64,000 bases of DNA, taken from Pseudomonas silesiensis. Its GTDB lineage: Bacteria; Pseudomonadota; Gammaproteobacteria; Pseudomonadales; Pseudomonadaceae. Made by a program: the position numbers and the translations under genes. Every line of letters begins with the position of its first letter. Positions within the stretch are counted from its first letter, which is position 1. Under the pieces are notes generated by a model. It had not been told where the DNA came from. It did not search any database and saw nothing but the letters and a program-made list of their open reading frames with translations. Positions 1-9,854 of this stretch are shown one piece after another. The stretch covers positions 1,178,001 to 1,242,000 of the forward strand of contig NZ_CP014870.1 in NCBI RefSeq assembly GCF_001661075.1, given 5' to 3'.

Positions 1-1376
1 GCCGGCAAGGCTTCGCGAATGGCTTCGATGGCAAATGCCGGCAAGGCCAGCGCCAAGTCGCCCAAGGCCACCCCTGGCTTGTAGGACGGTTCGACACTGC
101 CCAACTCGGTGGACGGTTTGCCCGCGATAAAGTCGCCAACCAGTTGCGCCGGCGCTTCGTAATTACTGCCGCCCAGCACAAAGGCGTGGGATTCCAGGCG
201 CTCCTGAAGTTCGATCCCGGCCAGCGGGCCGCCTGGATAATCGACTTCCGGGGTGATGCCGACAACGATCCCGGAGTTGGCGTTGCGCTCGTTCCGCGAG
301 TACTGGCTCATGCCGTTGGTGACCACGCGGTTCGGCTCTGAGGTCGCTGCGACGACCGTGCCGCCCGGGCACATGCAGAAGCTGTAGACCGAGCGCCCAT
401 TGCTGGCGTGGTGCACCAGTTTGTAGTCGGCGGCACCGAGTTTCGGGTGGCCGGCGTACTTGCCCAGGCGTGCGCGGTCGATCAGCGATTGAGGGTGTTC
501 AATGCGGAAACCCACCGAGAACGGCTTGGCTTCCATGAACACACCACGGGCATGAAGCATGCGGAACGTGTCCCGGGCGCTGTGGCCGAGCGCCAGAATC
601 ACATGTTTCGAATGGATCTGCTCGCCGCCGTTGAGTTCGACGCCGACCAGTTGGCCATCCTCGATCAAGACCTCAGTGACACGCTGCTGGAAGCGCACTT
701 CGCCGCCGAGGGCACGAATTTGCTCACGCATGTTTTCCACGACACCGGTCAGACGGAACGTACCGATATGCGGTTTGCTGACATAGAGGATTTCTTCCGG
801 TGCGCCGGCCTTGACGAACTCGTGCAGCACCTTGCGCCCGATGAACTTCGGATCCTTGATCTGGCTGTAGAGCTTGCCATCGGAGAACGTTCCCGCGCCG
901 CCCTCGCCGAACTGCACGTTGGACTCGGGGTTGAGCACGCTCTTGCGCCACAGGCCCCAGGTGTCCTTGGTGCGTTGGCGCACTTCGGTGCCGCGCTCGA
1001 GGATGATCGGCTTGAAGCCCATCTGCGCCAGCAGCAGCCCGGCGAAAATCCCGCACGGACCGAAACCTACGACAATCGGACGTTGCTGCAGATCGGCCGG
1101 CGCCTGGCCAACCGGCTTGTAGCTGACATCCGGCGCCACGTTGACGTTGCGGTCATCGGCGAACGTGTGCAGCACCGCCGCTTCGTCGCGAACGTTGAGG
1201 TCGATGGTGTAGATGAAGCACAGCTCGGAGGACTTTTTGCGCGCGTCGTAGCTGCGCTTGAACAAGGTGTAATCGAGCAGGTCATCACTGGCAATCCCCA
1301 GGCGCTGCACGATGGCAGGGCGCAGGTCTTCTTCGGGATGGTCGATCGGCAGCTTGAGTTCGGTGATTCGTAACAT
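1..1376 (-). CDS. FAD-dependent dehydrogenase (COG2509-like), C-terminus beyond window
   Basis: Open frame read leftward from the ATG at 1374-1376 with no stop before base 1, so about 458 residues are visible and the C-terminus is missing. An N-terminal region of about 100 residues precedes a dinucleotide-binding motif (VGFGPCG, about residues 103-109), followed by GGAGTFSDGKL, typical of the large uncharacterised FAD-dependent dehydrogenases of about 540 residues. Near the edge, GSVEPSYKPG resembles the C-terminal FAD-contact region. The reaction and substrate are unknown for the family. It is monocistronic as far as can be seen, with the lipoprotein gene upstream on the same strand across a 95-bp gap. 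Family call is firm, function is not. Confidence 0.85.
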   Translation of the reverse strand, partial: MLRITELKLPIDHPEEDLRPAIVQRLGIASDDLLDYTLFKRSYDARKKSSELCFIYTIDLNVRDEAAVLHTFADDRNVNVAPDVSYKPVGQAPADLQQRPIVVGFGPCGIFAGLLLAQMGFKPIILERGTEVRQRTKDTWGLWRKSVLNPESNVQFGEGGAGTFSDGKLYSQIKDPKFIGRKVLHEFVKAGAPEEILYVSKPHIGTFRLTGVVENMREQIRALGGEVRFQQRVTEVLIEDGQLVGVELNGGEQIHSKHVILALGHSARDTFRMLHARGVFMEAKPFSVGFRIEHPQSLIDRARLGKYAGHPKLGAADYKLVHHASNGRSVYSFCMCPGGTVVAATSEPNRVVTNGMSQYSRNERNANSGIVVGITPEVDYPGGPLAGIELQERLESHAFVLGGSNYEAPAQLVGDFIAGKPSTELGSVEPSYKPGVALGDLALALPAFAIEAIREALP

Positions 1377-1471
1377 GACGGGATCCGGTTCGCGGGGCGC
1401 ACAACTGCGCCAAGGCGTTTGAAACCGGCGATTATAAGCCCCAAAGGTGCATTCCCGTGAGGCTTAAACGA

Positions 1472-2137
1472 TCAGTCGTCCCGGGATCCGCCGAAATACC
1501 CGCAGCCGCGCTCAACCTTGCCATCGATGCGCAGTTCGGCGCTCATGTGCTGGACACTGCCGGTCTTGCTATCGACACAACGTTGCGGCGCGACCCACAG
1601 TTCGATGTGCTGTTTATTGGCTTCGGTGCTGAGGTTGAAGCGGCCATCGCCCAGTTGTTCTTCAACGTACGGCACCGCCAATGGCGGCTGACCGGCGCGT
1701 TCGATGACCATGCCTTTGGCGCTGACTTTCACGTTCCACTCGGGGCCGTGGCCGGCAGCGCGCAGGATCAACTTTTTGAAGTCGGGTTCGTCACAGGCGG
1801 TGCCCGAGCGCTCGACGCGGTACAGCTGCTGCAGATCGAGTCGGTTATCGGCGCCATCGGCAACGATACGGCCACGCACGTCGGCAAACAACTTGCCCCG
1901 GGCATTGGCCAGCGTGGCGGCCTCTTGCAGGACGCTGGTGCCGCCTGTGTCGTTGATCACGAAACTACGTTGCTCATTGCACGGCTGGAACAACAGCTTG
2001 CCGTCGGCCGCCGTCAGTTGGCCCTGCATGCGGGTTTGCCCCGACTGGGAGGCGCTTTCATCGGGGCCATCAAGCAGCTGACAGGCTGCGAACAGCGGGA
2101 GCATGGCGACAAGCAGCAAGGAACGGGCAACACGCAT
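1472..2137 (-). CDS. Putative lipoprotein (COG3650-like)
   Basis: 221 residues. The start chosen (MRVARSLL) has an AGGAGA ribosome site just upstream; an in-frame start 18 bases earlier is less well placed. A hydrophobic signal segment ends in FAAC, a lipobox-like sequence with F instead of the usual L at -3, so the protein is probably lipid-anchored in the envelope. The mature part has paired cysteines (PCNEQ, TACDEP, QRCVD, RGCGY) that could form disulphides. It resembles Pseudomonas lipoproteins assigned to COG3650, of unknown role. Nothing in the neighbourhood suggests a pathway. Confidence 0.7.
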   Translation of the reverse strand: MRVARSLLLVAMLPLFAACQLLDGPDESASQSGQTRMQGQLTAADGKLLFQPCNEQRSFVINDTGGTSVLQEAATLANARGKLFADVRGRIVADGADNRLDLQQLYRVERSGTACDEPDFKKLILRAAGHGPEWNVKVSAKGMVIERAGQPPLAVPYVEEQLGDGRFNLSTEANKQHIELWVAPQRCVDSKTGSVQHMSAELRIDGKVERGCGYFGGSRDD

Positions 2138-2312
2138 TTTCGGGTCTCCTGACAAGTGCCGTCACGTTACTCAGCCTGACCGTTCATCACAACCCATGAA
2201 TTGGCCTTGTCGAGGATTCGATGTCGGTGCAGGTAACATCCAGCCGTATTTTTGGCTTTAGAGCACGAGGTGTTTGGGCTTAACCTTCAGCCTTTACTGT
2301 CGGGAGAAGCGT

Positions 2313-2681
2313 ATGCGGGGATCAAGAAGGCTGCTACTCGGGGCATTCGCAATGACTGCAGCACTGCCGTGTCTGGCGGCAGACATCGCGTTTTCATCGG
2401 TCACCGATTTCACGCAGATGAGCCTGCAACTCAGGACGGCAGACAATGCAAACCCACAGTCCATCGGGCTTCAGGTCACGCTGGCGCCAGAGGCGCGACG
2501 CCGCTTGGCGCAGGTGACGCGGCAGGCCATGCATCAACCCTTGCGGCTGGTCATCAATGGCGTGCTGGTGTCGACCGCGACGATACAAGCGGTGGTGGAA
2601 GGCCCGGGGCTGATGATATCCGTGCCGCGGGACATTGCCCGCGATCTGGTCCCCACGCTGCTGGAACCTTCGACACCCTAG
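2313..2681 (+). CDS. Small exported protein with SecD-P1-head-like domain
   Basis: 122 residues from the ATG at 2313, preceded by GGGAGAAG. A signal peptide (MRGSRRLLLGAFAM...CLAA) suggests export to the periplasm. The mature part contains VTLAPEARRRLAQVT, RLVINGVLVSTATIQ and GLMISVP, a pattern resembling the periplasmic P1 head subdomain of SecD (substrate argument, helix, then 'inverse' strand). It is only one small domain with no membrane-channel part, so it is not SecD itself. It converges on the SDR gene 35 bp downstream. Role unknown; domain resemblance is my inference from the pattern. Confidence 0.6.
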   Translation: MRGSRRLLLGAFAMTAALPCLAADIAFSSVTDFTQMSLQLRTADNANPQSIGLQVTLAPEARRRLAQVTRQAMHQPLRLVINGVLVSTATIQAVVEGPGLMISVPRDIARDLVPTLLEPSTP

Positions 2682-2716
2682 CGCGACGCTGAGCCAGCGC
2701 CGCACATTGGTTTTAT

Positions 2717-3316
2717 TCAGCCAACGTGAAACGTCTGGCCCGTCTGCAGGCCTTCCACGCTTTTGGCATAGGCCAGTGCCACATCGGCGGCCGGAACCGG
2801 CTTATAGCCGCGAAAGTACGGTGCGTACTTGCCCATCGCTTCGACCAATACGTTAGGGCTCACCGAGTTGACGCGCAGACCGCGAGGCAGTTCGATCGCT
2901 GCGGCGCGGACGAAGCTGTCGATAGCGCCATTGACCAGGGCTGCCGAGGCTCCGCTGCGAATCGGGTCATGGCTGAGCACGCCGGTGGTAAAGGTGAACG
3001 ACGCGCCGTCGTTGGCGAATTCACGGCCAATCAGCAGCAGGTTGACCTGCCCCATCAGTTTATCCTTCAGGCCCAGGGCAAAACTGTCTTCGGTCATTTC
3101 GCCCAAGGGGGCGAAGGTCACGTTACCGGCGGCGCACACCAGGGCATCGAATTTGCCGGTTTGCTCGAACAGTTGGCGAATCGAGACACTGTCGCTGATA
3201 TCGACCTGCAGATCACCGCTGTTACGGCCGATGCGGATGATGTCGTGCCGTTCGGACAGTTCCTTGTCGACGGCTGAACCGATGGTGCCGCCGGCGCCGA
3301 TCAAGAGAATTTTCAT
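2717..3316 (-). CDS. Short-chain dehydrogenase/reductase
   Basis: 199 residues starting at MKILLIGAGG; the upstream GAGGA supports this start over one 33 bases earlier. The N-terminal GAGGTIG motif binds NAD(P)H, and CAAGNV corresponds to the NNAG segment of classical SDRs. The usual YxxxK catalytic pair is not obvious; the equivalent region reads ALVNGAIDSFVRAAA, as in the small YbbO/'short chain dehydrogenase' group of about 200 residues. It is transcribed divergently from a LysR gene with 104 bp between start codons, a typical regulator-target arrangement. Substrate unknown. Confidence 0.8.
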   Translation of the reverse strand: MKILLIGAGGTIGSAVDKELSERHDIIRIGRNSGDLQVDISDSVSIRQLFEQTGKFDALVCAAGNVTFAPLGEMTEDSFALGLKDKLMGQVNLLLIGREFANDGASFTFTTGVLSHDPIRSGASAALVNGAIDSFVRAAAIELPRGLRVNSVSPNVLVEAMGKYAPYFRGYKPVPAADVALAYAKSVEGLQTGQTFHVG

Positions 3317-3420
3317 GTGCTGATCCTCGAATGAGTTGAACGAGGCCACAGTCTAGAGTGGTTTTTTCCCTTGATAATCGCGCTAATAGGCAACCTTTGG
3401 TTTTCAAATGGAAACAATCC

Positions 3421-4329
3421 ATGAGCGAAATGGATGATCTGGCGGCGTTCGCGGTGTTGATCGAAGCGGGGAGTTTCACCCAGGCGGCCCAGCAACTGGG
3501 TTGCAGCAAGGGGCAGCTGTCCAAGCGCATCAGCCTGTTGGAATCGCGGTTTTCCGTGGTTCTGCTGCAACGTACGACGCGCCGCCTCAGTCTGACCGCG
3601 GCGGGCGCGGCATTGCTGCCACAAGCCCAGGCGCTCGTAGTGCAGGTGGAGAGGGCGCATCAGGCGTTGGCGCGATTGAAGGACGATATGGCCGGCCCGG
3701 TGCGTATGACGGTTCCGGTATCGCTGGGGGAAACCTTCTTCGATGGCTTGTTGCTGGAATTTTCTCACACCTACCCCGACGTGCAGATCGAGCTCGACCT
3801 CAGCAATGACTATCGCGATCTGTCCCGCGAAGGTTTCGATCTCGCGGTTCGCTCCGAGGTGGGCAATGACGAACGCCTGGTCGCCCGCCCCCTGCTGGCC
3901 TGGCACGAAATGACCTGCGCAAGCCCGGCCTATCTCGAACAGTACGGCGAACCGTCGACGCCTCAAGCGCTCGCTGCACACCGCTGTCTGCTCAACAGTC
4001 ATTACAGCGGCCGCGAAGAGTGGCTTTACCACCAGCAACACGAGTTGTTGCGGGTTCGCGTGTCCGGACCCTTCGCCAGCAACCATTACAGTCTGCTGAA
4101 GAAAGCGGCTCTGGCCGGCGCCGGCATTGCACGGTTGCCTTCCTATCTGCTGCATGTGGAATTGGCCGACGGACGATTGCGCTGGCTCCTGCGCGACTAT
4201 CAGACCCGCAGAATGCCGATGTATCTGGTACATCCCTATCAGGGCGGTTTGCCCAGACGCACCCAGGTGCTGGCGGATTACTTGATTGATTGGTTCAAGC
4301 GCAGTGGCGAGGCGTTGGACAGGCTCTGA
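3421..4329 (+). CDS. LysR-family transcriptional regulator
   Basis: 302 residues from MSEMDDLAAF. N-terminal winged helix-turn-helix (AAFAVLIEAGSFTQAAQQLGCSK...), then a periplasmic-binding-like effector domain from about residue 90. This is the CrgA/PcaQ-like LysR subgroup by its opening pattern. An in-frame start 63 bases upstream exists but would overlap the divergent promoter region. It probably controls the divergent SDR gene; the inducer cannot be deduced. A REP pair follows the gene. Confidence 0.88.
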   Translation: MSEMDDLAAFAVLIEAGSFTQAAQQLGCSKGQLSKRISLLESRFSVVLLQRTTRRLSLTAAGAALLPQAQALVVQVERAHQALARLKDDMAGPVRMTVPVSLGETFFDGLLLEFSHTYPDVQIELDLSNDYRDLSREGFDLAVRSEVGNDERLVARPLLAWHEMTCASPAYLEQYGEPSTPQALAAHRCLLNSHYSGREEWLYHQQHELLRVRVSGPFASNHYSLLKKAALAGAGIARLPSYLLHVELADGRLRWLLRDYQTRRMPMYLVHPYQGGLPRRTQVLADYLIDWFKRSGEALDRL

Positions 4330-4341
4330 TGGATCACACAA

Positions 4342-4439
4342 CCCCTGTAGGAGCTGGCTTGCCAGCGAAGGCGTCATAACAGGCAATGAAGATGTTGACT
4401 GGTCTACCGCTTTCGCTGGCAAGCCAGCTCCTACAGGGG
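4342..4439. repeat. REP pair (BIME) in inverted orientation
   Basis: CCCCTGTAGGAGCTGGCTTG at the left is repeated in inverted orientation at the right, with each copy also carrying the internal GGCTTGCCAGCGAA palindrome. Typical Pseudomonas extragenic palindrome pair between the lysR 3' end and the convergent livF 3' end. Confidence 0.85.
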
Positions 4440-4471
4440 ATTTTTGGTGTTCGTGGGAATGGGGCGGGCAC

Positions 4472-4498
4472 AAAAAAACGGCCCGAAGGCCGTTTTTT
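4472..4498 (-). terminator. Rho-independent terminator of liv operon
   Basis: Hairpin AAAACGGCC-CGAA-GGCCGTTTT flanked by A and T runs, immediately beyond the livF stop on the minus strand. It would also work on the plus strand for the lysR transcript. Confidence 0.85.
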
Positions 4499-4513
4499 GA
4501 TTACTGCAAAGGC

Positions 4514-5215
4514 TTAACCACCCAGGTACGCTTCGCGCACTTTAGGATCGGTCAACAACGCCTCGCCCGTGCCTTGCATCACCACCCGGCCGTTTTCCAG
4601 CACGTAGGCGCGGTCTGCAATTTTCAGGGCCTGGTTGGCGTTCTGCTCCACCAGGAACACCGTCACCCCATCCTTGCGCAGCTGTTCGATGATATCGAAG
4701 ATCTGCTGGATGATGATTGGCGCCAGACCCAGCGAAGGCTCGTCGAGCAGCAGCAACTTCGGCTTGCTCATCAGCGCCCGGCCGATGGCGAGCATTTGCT
4801 GTTCGCCACCGGACATGGTGCCGCCGCGCTGGGCAAAGCGTTCTTTCAGGCGTGGGAAAAGTCCGAGAACCTTGTCCATCTGCTCCTGATAATCGCCCTT
4901 GTCGGTGAAAAAGCCGCCCATGGCGAGGTTTTCTTCCACGGTCAGGCGGGCAAACACCCGACGACCTTCCGGCACGACGGCAATGCTCTTGCGCATGATC
5001 TGCGCCGAGGTCTGCCCCACGAGCTCTTCGCCCATGTAGCGGATGCTGCCGCTGTGGGCTTGCGGCGAGCCGCAGAGGGTCATCAGCAGGGTCGACTTGC
5101 CGGCACCGTTGGCACCGATCAGCGTCACGATTTCGCCCTGGCGGATCTCCACGTTGACGCTGTGCAGGGCCTGGATCTTGCCGTAGAAGGTGGAAACGTT
5201 TTCGAATTGCAGCAT
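4514..5215 (-). CDS. livF: Branched-chain amino-acid ABC transporter ATPase LivF/BraG
   Basis: 233 residues. Walker A GANGAGKST (about residue 35), signature MSGGEQQML, Walker B LLLLDEPSLGL, and the H-loop replaced by LVEQN as in LivF proteins. It is one of two ATPases powering uptake of leucine, isoleucine and valine through the LivHM channel. Last gene of the minus-strand operon; its ATG directly abuts the livG stop codon. A strong terminator follows. Identity is secure. Confidence 0.96.
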   Translation of the reverse strand: MLQFENVSTFYGKIQALHSVNVEIRQGEIVTLIGANGAGKSTLLMTLCGSPQAHSGSIRYMGEELVGQTSAQIMRKSIAVVPEGRRVFARLTVEENLAMGGFFTDKGDYQEQMDKVLGLFPRLKERFAQRGGTMSGGEQQMLAIGRALMSKPKLLLLDEPSLGLAPIIIQQIFDIIEQLRKDGVTVFLVEQNANQALKIADRAYVLENGRVVMQGTGEALLTDPKVREAYLGG

Positions 5216-5983
5216 TTACGCTTCCCCCAGGTAGGCTTTGATCACTTCAGGATTGTCGCGGATCTGTTGCGGCGTGCCGTCAGCCAGGGGGGTGCCCTGG
5301 TTGATCACGACGATGTGGTCGGAAATGCTCATGACCAGTTTCATGTCGTGTTCGATCAGCAGCACGGTGACGTTGTGCTCTTCACGCAGCATGCTGATCA
5401 GCGCCTTGAGGTCCTCGGTTTCCTTCGGGTTCAGGCCGGCGGCCGGTTCGTCGAGCATGAGGATCCGCGGACGGGTCATCATGCAGCGAGCGATTTCCAG
5501 ACGACGTTGCTGACCGTAGGCCAGGGTGCCGGCCGGCCGGTTGGCAAACGCCGTGAGGTTGACCTTGTCCAGCCAGTACTCGGCGAACTCCATGGCCTCG
5601 CGCTCGCTCTTGCGGAACCCCGGGGTTTTGAACAGACCGGCCAGGAAGTTGGTGTTCAAGTGACGGTGCTGGGCGATCAACAGGTTCTCGACCGCCGTCA
5701 TGTCCTTGAACAACCGCACGTTCTGGAAGGTGCGCACCACGCCTTTGAGCGCGATCTTGTGGCCGGGCAAGCCTTCGATCGCTTGACCGTCCAGCAGGAT
5801 GCTGCCGCCACTGGGCTTGTAGAAACCGGTCAGGCAGTTGAAGACAGTGGTCTTGCCGGCGCCGTTAGGGCCGATCAGCGCCACCACCTGTTTTTCCTTC
5901 ACGGTCAGGGCCACGCCGTTGACCGCCAGCAAGCCGCCGAAGCGCATGCTCAGATTTTCGACTTTGAGGATTTCGCGGCTCAT
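5216..5983 (-). CDS. livG: Branched-chain amino-acid ABC transporter ATPase LivG/BraF
   Basis: 255 residues. Walker [10 protein letters not shown], signature [12 protein letters not shown], Walker [14 protein letters not shown] and switch histidine in LLIEHDM. The insert after Walker A and the closing [12 protein letters not shown] are typical of LivG. Start overlaps the livM stop by 4 bases, indicating translational coupling in the livH-livM-livG-livF operon. Confidence 0.96.
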   Translation of the reverse strand: MSREILKVENLSMRFGGLLAVNGVALTVKEKQVVALIGPNGAGKTTVFNCLTGFYKPSGGSILLDGQAIEGLPGHKIALKGVVRTFQNVRLFKDMTAVENLLIAQHRHLNTNFLAGLFKTPGFRKSEREAMEFAEYWLDKVNLTAFANRPAGTLAYGQQRRLEIARCMMTRPRILMLDEPAAGLNPKETEDLKALISMLREEHNVTVLLIEHDMKLVMSISDHIVVINQGTPLADGTPQQIRDNPEVIKAYLGEA

Positions 5984-7236
5984 TTGCGCAGCTCCATGTG
6001 AGGACGTTGCATGGGCAGCAGGCCTTGAGGACGCCAGATCATCATCAGCACCATCAAGGCGCCGAACATCAACATGCGGTACTCACTGAACTCACGCATC
6101 ATTTCAGGCAACAGGATCATCACCACGGCGGCCAGGATCACGCCCAGTTGCGAGCCCATGCCACCCAACACCACGATGGCGAGAATGATCGCCGACTCGA
6201 TGAAGGTGAAGGACTCCGGCGTTACCAGGCCCTGGCGCGCAGCGAAGAAGCTGCCGGCGAAACCGGCGAAGCTGGCGCCCAGGGTGAAGGCCGACAGCTT
6301 GATCACCGTAGGGTTGAGACCCAGCGCACGGCAGGCGATTTCATCTTCACGCAACGCTTCCCAGGCACGACCCAAAGGCATGCGCAGCAGGCGGTTGATG
6401 ACGAACAGTGCCGCCAGCGCGAGGAACAACGCAACCAGGTACAGGAAAATCACCTTGTTGATCGAGTTGTAGGCCAGGCCGAAGTACTCGTGGAAGGTCT
6501 GCATCCCTTCAGCCGCCTTACGCTCGAAGGTCAGGCCGAAGAACGTTGGCTTCTCGATGTTGCTGATGCCGTTCGGGCCACCGGTGAGGCCGGTCAGGTT
6601 ACGCAGGAACAGCCGGATGATTTCACCGAAGCCCAGGGTCACGATCGCCAGGTAGTCACCGCGCAGACGCAATACGGGGAAACCGAGCAGGAAGCCGAAG
6701 GTGGCCGCCATCAGGCCGGCGATCGGCAGGCAGATCCAGAAGCTCAGGCCGTAGTAATGCGACAGCAACGCATAACTGTAGGCGCCGACGGCATAGAAGC
6801 CCACGTAACCCAGGTCGAGCAGACCGGCCAGGCCGACCACGATGTTCAGGCCGAGGCCGAGCATCACGTAGATCAGCACCAGGGTGGCGATATCCACCGC
6901 CCCGCGAGAGCCGAAGAACGGCCAGACCAGGGCGCCGGCGATCAACGCGATGATGATCCAGCGCTGGGTGGTCGGCAGGGTCAGGAAGTTACTGGCCTTG
7001 GCCGGAATCAGCGGCATGCTGGGCGAGGAACGCCAGGCCGAGCTGATCTGCTGGTCGAACAGCACCCGCAGGAACATCAATACCGAGCACACGGCGATGG
7101 TGATCAGTGTGGCGTCACTGGTGCCATGGACTTCGAGGTTGATGCCGACGATGGTCAATTTCAGACCGAGTACCGGGTAGGCGACGGCCCACACCAGCAA
7201 GGCGCTGAACAACGCCTGTTTAAGATTCCTAGTCAT
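5980..7236 (-). CDS. livM: Branched-chain amino-acid ABC permease LivM/BraE
   Basis: 418 residues with an N-terminal extension of about 100 residues carrying two or three hydrophobic segments, then the conserved LivM core: [38 protein letters not shown] and the ATPase-contact loop [18 protein letters not shown]. Inner-membrane channel subunit paired with LivH. 4-base overlaps with livH before and livG after. Confidence 0.95.
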   Translation of the reverse strand: MTRNLKQALFSALLVWAVAYPVLGLKLTIVGINLEVHGTSDATLITIAVCSVLMFLRVLFDQQISSAWRSSPSMPLIPAKASNFLTLPTTQRWIIIALIAGALVWPFFGSRGAVDIATLVLIYVMLGLGLNIVVGLAGLLDLGYVGFYAVGAYSYALLSHYYGLSFWICLPIAGLMAATFGFLLGFPVLRLRGDYLAIVTLGFGEIIRLFLRNLTGLTGGPNGISNIEKPTFFGLTFERKAAEGMQTFHEYFGLAYNSINKVIFLYLVALFLALAALFVINRLLRMPLGRAWEALREDEIACRALGLNPTVIKLSAFTLGASFAGFAGSFFAARQGLVTPESFTFIESAIILAIVVLGGMGSQLGVILAAVVMILLPEMMREFSEYRMLMFGALMVLMMIWRPQGLLPMQRPHMELRK

Positions 7237-8156
7237 ACTTTCTCAACCTCCGGACGGCCCAACAGGCCGGTTGGCCGGAACAACAACACCAGAACCAGCA
7301 GGCCGAACGCCACGACGTCCTTGTACTGGTCGCCGAAGATATCGGCACCGAAAGCTTCCGCCACCCCCAGCACTATCCCGCCGAGCATGGCGCCGGGAAT
7401 ACTGCCGATACCGCCCAGTACCGCAGCGGTGAAGGCCTTGAGGCCGACGAGGAAACCGGCGTTCGGGTTGATCACGCCGTATTGCATGCTCAGCAACACG
7501 GCGGCGATGGCGGCCAGTGCGGCACCAATGACGAAGGTCAGGGCGATGATGTTGTTGGTGTTGATGCCCAGGAGGTTGGCCATCTTGATGTCTTCGGCGC
7601 AGGCGCGGCAGGCGCGACCCAGGCGAGAGCGGGAGATGAACATCGTCAGGCCAAGCATGGCGACGAACGTCACCACGAACACCACGATTTGCATGTAGGA
7701 AATCAGCACTTCTTGTGCGCCACCTGGCCCGAAAGAAAAGTTTCCGGGGATCAGGTTGGGGATGGATTTGTCCTTGGAGTCTTGCGCCAGCAGAACCGTG
7801 TTCTGCAGGAAGATCGACATGCCGATGGCGGAAATCAGCGGGATCAGACGGTTGCTGCCGCGCAGGGGGCGGTAGGCGATCCGTTCGATGCTGTAGCCGT
7901 AGGCACTGGTGACGACGATGGTCGCGATGAAAGCGGCGGTCATCAACAGCGGAACACTGTCGAGTCCCATCATGGCCAGCCCGGCGATGGCGATGAACGC
8001 CACGTACGAACCGATCATGTACACCTCGCCGTGGGCGAAGTTGATCATTCCAATGATGCCGTAAACCATCGTATAGCCGATGGCGATCAGGGCATACGTG
8101 CTGCCAATGGTCAGACCATTAACCAGCTGTTGGAAAAAGTGATAGATGTCAGGCAT
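7233..8156 (-). CDS. livH: Branched-chain amino-acid ABC permease LivH/BraD
   Basis: 307 residues. Conserved LivH features: [31 protein letters not shown] and the coupling loop [16 protein letters not shown]. Forms the membrane channel with LivM. First permease gene of the operon, lying 232 bp after the binding-protein gene on the same strand, with a hairpin in between that would lower its expression relative to the binding protein. Confidence 0.95.
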   Translation of the reverse strand: MPDIYHFFQQLVNGLTIGSTYALIAIGYTMVYGIIGMINFAHGEVYMIGSYVAFIAIAGLAMMGLDSVPLLMTAAFIATIVVTSAYGYSIERIAYRPLRGSNRLIPLISAIGMSIFLQNTVLLAQDSKDKSIPNLIPGNFSFGPGGAQEVLISYMQIVVFVVTFVAMLGLTMFISRSRLGRACRACAEDIKMANLLGINTNNIIALTFVIGAALAAIAAVLLSMQYGVINPNAGFLVGLKAFTAAVLGGIGSIPGAMLGGIVLGVAEAFGADIFGDQYKDVVAFGLLVLVLLFRPTGLLGRPEVEKV

Positions 8157-8335
8157 TACAGCGCTCCTAAAAACCTGATACGCATTTCACTGGTGGAGTC
8201 ATTTTCCCCTCGAGCCCCATGGATCTGCACCCACTTCGAATTCGAGATTGGCCAGCGAACCGCTGATGACGGTTTTGAGATTTTCAGGTGGGGAGGCTGG
8301 CGGATCACGCCAGCGCGGCCCAGATACGTTCGTAA
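8157..8335. other. Spacer between hairpin and livH
   Basis: Together with the hairpin at 8336-8366 this is the braC-livH intergenic region. Apart from the hairpin no gene or clear regulatory motif was seen; it contains the livH leader (minus strand). Confidence 0.5.
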
Positions 8336-8366
8336 AATAAAGCCCACGGCACGCCGTGGGCTTTAT
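8336..8366 (-). terminator. Intercistronic terminator/attenuator between braC and livH
   Basis: AAATAAAGCCCACGGC and GCCGTGGGCTTTATT form a strong hairpin with a T-rich tail just past the braC stop. Partial termination here would give more binding protein than permease, as is common in ABC operons. Confidence 0.85.
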
Positions 8367-8388
8367 TGGCAGTCAATCAGGCAACGCC

Positions 8389-9516
8389 TTACTGAGGCTT
8401 GACTTCAGTTTTCGGTTTGCCGAAGTGCCACTCGTAGACCACGAACTTGAAGTCTTTCAGGTCGCCCTTGTCGTCGAAGCTCAGGTCGCCGGTCGGCGTC
8501 TTGAAGGTGCCTTTGTGGATGGCGTCAGCCACTTTGGCAGTGTCTTCGGACTTGGCGGTCTTGATGGCGTCAGCGATGACGGTCACAGCCGAGTAGGACG
8601 GGAACACGAACGGACCGCTCGGGTCTTCTTTCTTGGCTTTGAACGCATCAGCCAGGGCGATGTTGGCCGGATCCTGGTCGAAGGACTTCGGCAGGGTCAC
8701 CAGCAGGCCTTCGGAAGCGTCCTTGGCGATCTGCGAAATCGAGTCGTTACCCACGCCTTCCGGACCCATGAATTTGGCTTTCAGGCCTTTTTCACTGGCT
8801 TGACGCAGGATCAGGCCCAGCTCCGGGTGGTAGCCGCCGTAGTAGACGAAGTCGACGTTGGCTTGCTTGAGCTTGGAGATCATCGACGAGAAGTCTTTGT
8901 CGCCGGCGTTGATGCCTTCGAACACGGCAACCTTGGTGCCTTTCTTCTCGAGGGTTTGTTTAACGGCGGTGGCGATGCCTTCACCGTACTGCTGTTTGTC
9001 GTGCAGAACGGCAACGATCTTCGGTTTCACGAAATCGGCGATGTAGTTACCGGCGGCAGGGCCCTGGGCGCTGTCCAGACCGATGGTGCGGAACACCATT
9101 TTGTAACCACGGGAAGTGATGTCCGGGCTGGTGGCAGCCGGGGTGATCATGATCACGCCTTCGTCTTCGTAGATGTCCGAAGCCGGTTGGGTGGAGCTGG
9201 AGCACAGGTGACCGACCACGAACTTGACGCCGTCGTTGACGACTTTGTTCGCAACCGCTACCGCTTGTTTTGGATCACAGGCGTCATCGTATTCAACGGC
9301 TTGAAGTTGCTTGCCGTCTACGCCGCCTTTGGCGTTGATCTGTTCGATGGCCATTTTGGCGCCACTGAATTGCATGTCGCCGTATTGGGCTACAGGGCCG
9401 GTCTTGGGGCCGGCGATGCCGATCTTGATGGTGTCGGCTGCGAACGAATGGCTGGCCACCCCGGCCAGAACCATAGCGGCAAACAGTTTGGAAATCTGCT
9501 TAGTAGCCTTTGTCAT
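8389..9516 (-). CDS. braC: Branched-chain amino-acid periplasmic binding protein BraC/LivK
   Basis: 375 residues. Signal peptide MTKATKQISKLFAAMVLAG...SFAA, then a type I periplasmic-binding fold beginning TIKIGIAGPKTGPVAQYG. A conserved cysteine pair (CDPKQ...HLCSSS) matches the single disulphide of LivJ/LivK/BraC. Captures leucine, isoleucine, valine (in P. aeruginosa also alanine and threonine) for LivHMGF. First gene of the operon. Confidence 0.95.
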   Translation of the reverse strand: MTKATKQISKLFAAMVLAGVASHSFAADTIKIGIAGPKTGPVAQYGDMQFSGAKMAIEQINAKGGVDGKQLQAVEYDDACDPKQAVAVANKVVNDGVKFVVGHLCSSSTQPASDIYEDEGVIMITPAATSPDITSRGYKMVFRTIGLDSAQGPAAGNYIADFVKPKIVAVLHDKQQYGEGIATAVKQTLEKKGTKVAVFEGINAGDKDFSSMISKLKQANVDFVYYGGYHPELGLILRQASEKGLKAKFMGPEGVGNDSISQIAKDASEGLLVTLPKSFDQDPANIALADAFKAKKEDPSGPFVFPSYSAVTVIADAIKTAKSEDTAKVADAIHKGTFKTPTGDLSFDDKGDLKDFKFVVYEWHFGKPKTEVKPQ

Positions 9517-9854
9517 AGTGCTCCACTCTTACTGTTGTAGTTTTTATAGTCCTGGCGCCGCAGCAACAGAACCGGGTCAGATATCTTCGATATCCTCCGG
9601 AAATGCCCCCTGCAACTGTACCGGTACAGTGTAGAGCGCCGATTGTCAGCCTGGGAAGCTGGCGCCAGGGGGCAAAACCTGAGGGTGTCGCTTAATTGAA
9701 AGAAAAAGACAGAATCGCGGCGGGGTTATAGCTGAAGTACCAGCATTCCTTGGCTTTCCTGCTCATTTCGATCGGGTCACTTAATTGCATCCGGGTTTTT
9801 CTGCCAGAGCATCGACGGTTATGATGACGACGATTTCTTTTCCGGACAGGACCC
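9517..9854. other. Promoter region between divergent braC and DUF2288 gene
   Basis: 338 bp without a gene. It must hold the promoter of the braC operon on the minus strand and that of the DUF2288 gene on the plus strand. I could not assign hexamers with confidence and saw no strong hairpin. Confidence 0.5.

Noticed and set aside
408..1373. 321-codon frame on the plus strand
   Set aside because: Antisense to the FAD-dependent dehydrogenase, which has clear family motifs; high-GC third positions keep the opposite frame open.
4286..7698. Two frames of more than 550 codons on the plus strand
   Set aside because: Antisense to livF, livG, livM and livH; rich in His, Gln and Arg, no domains.
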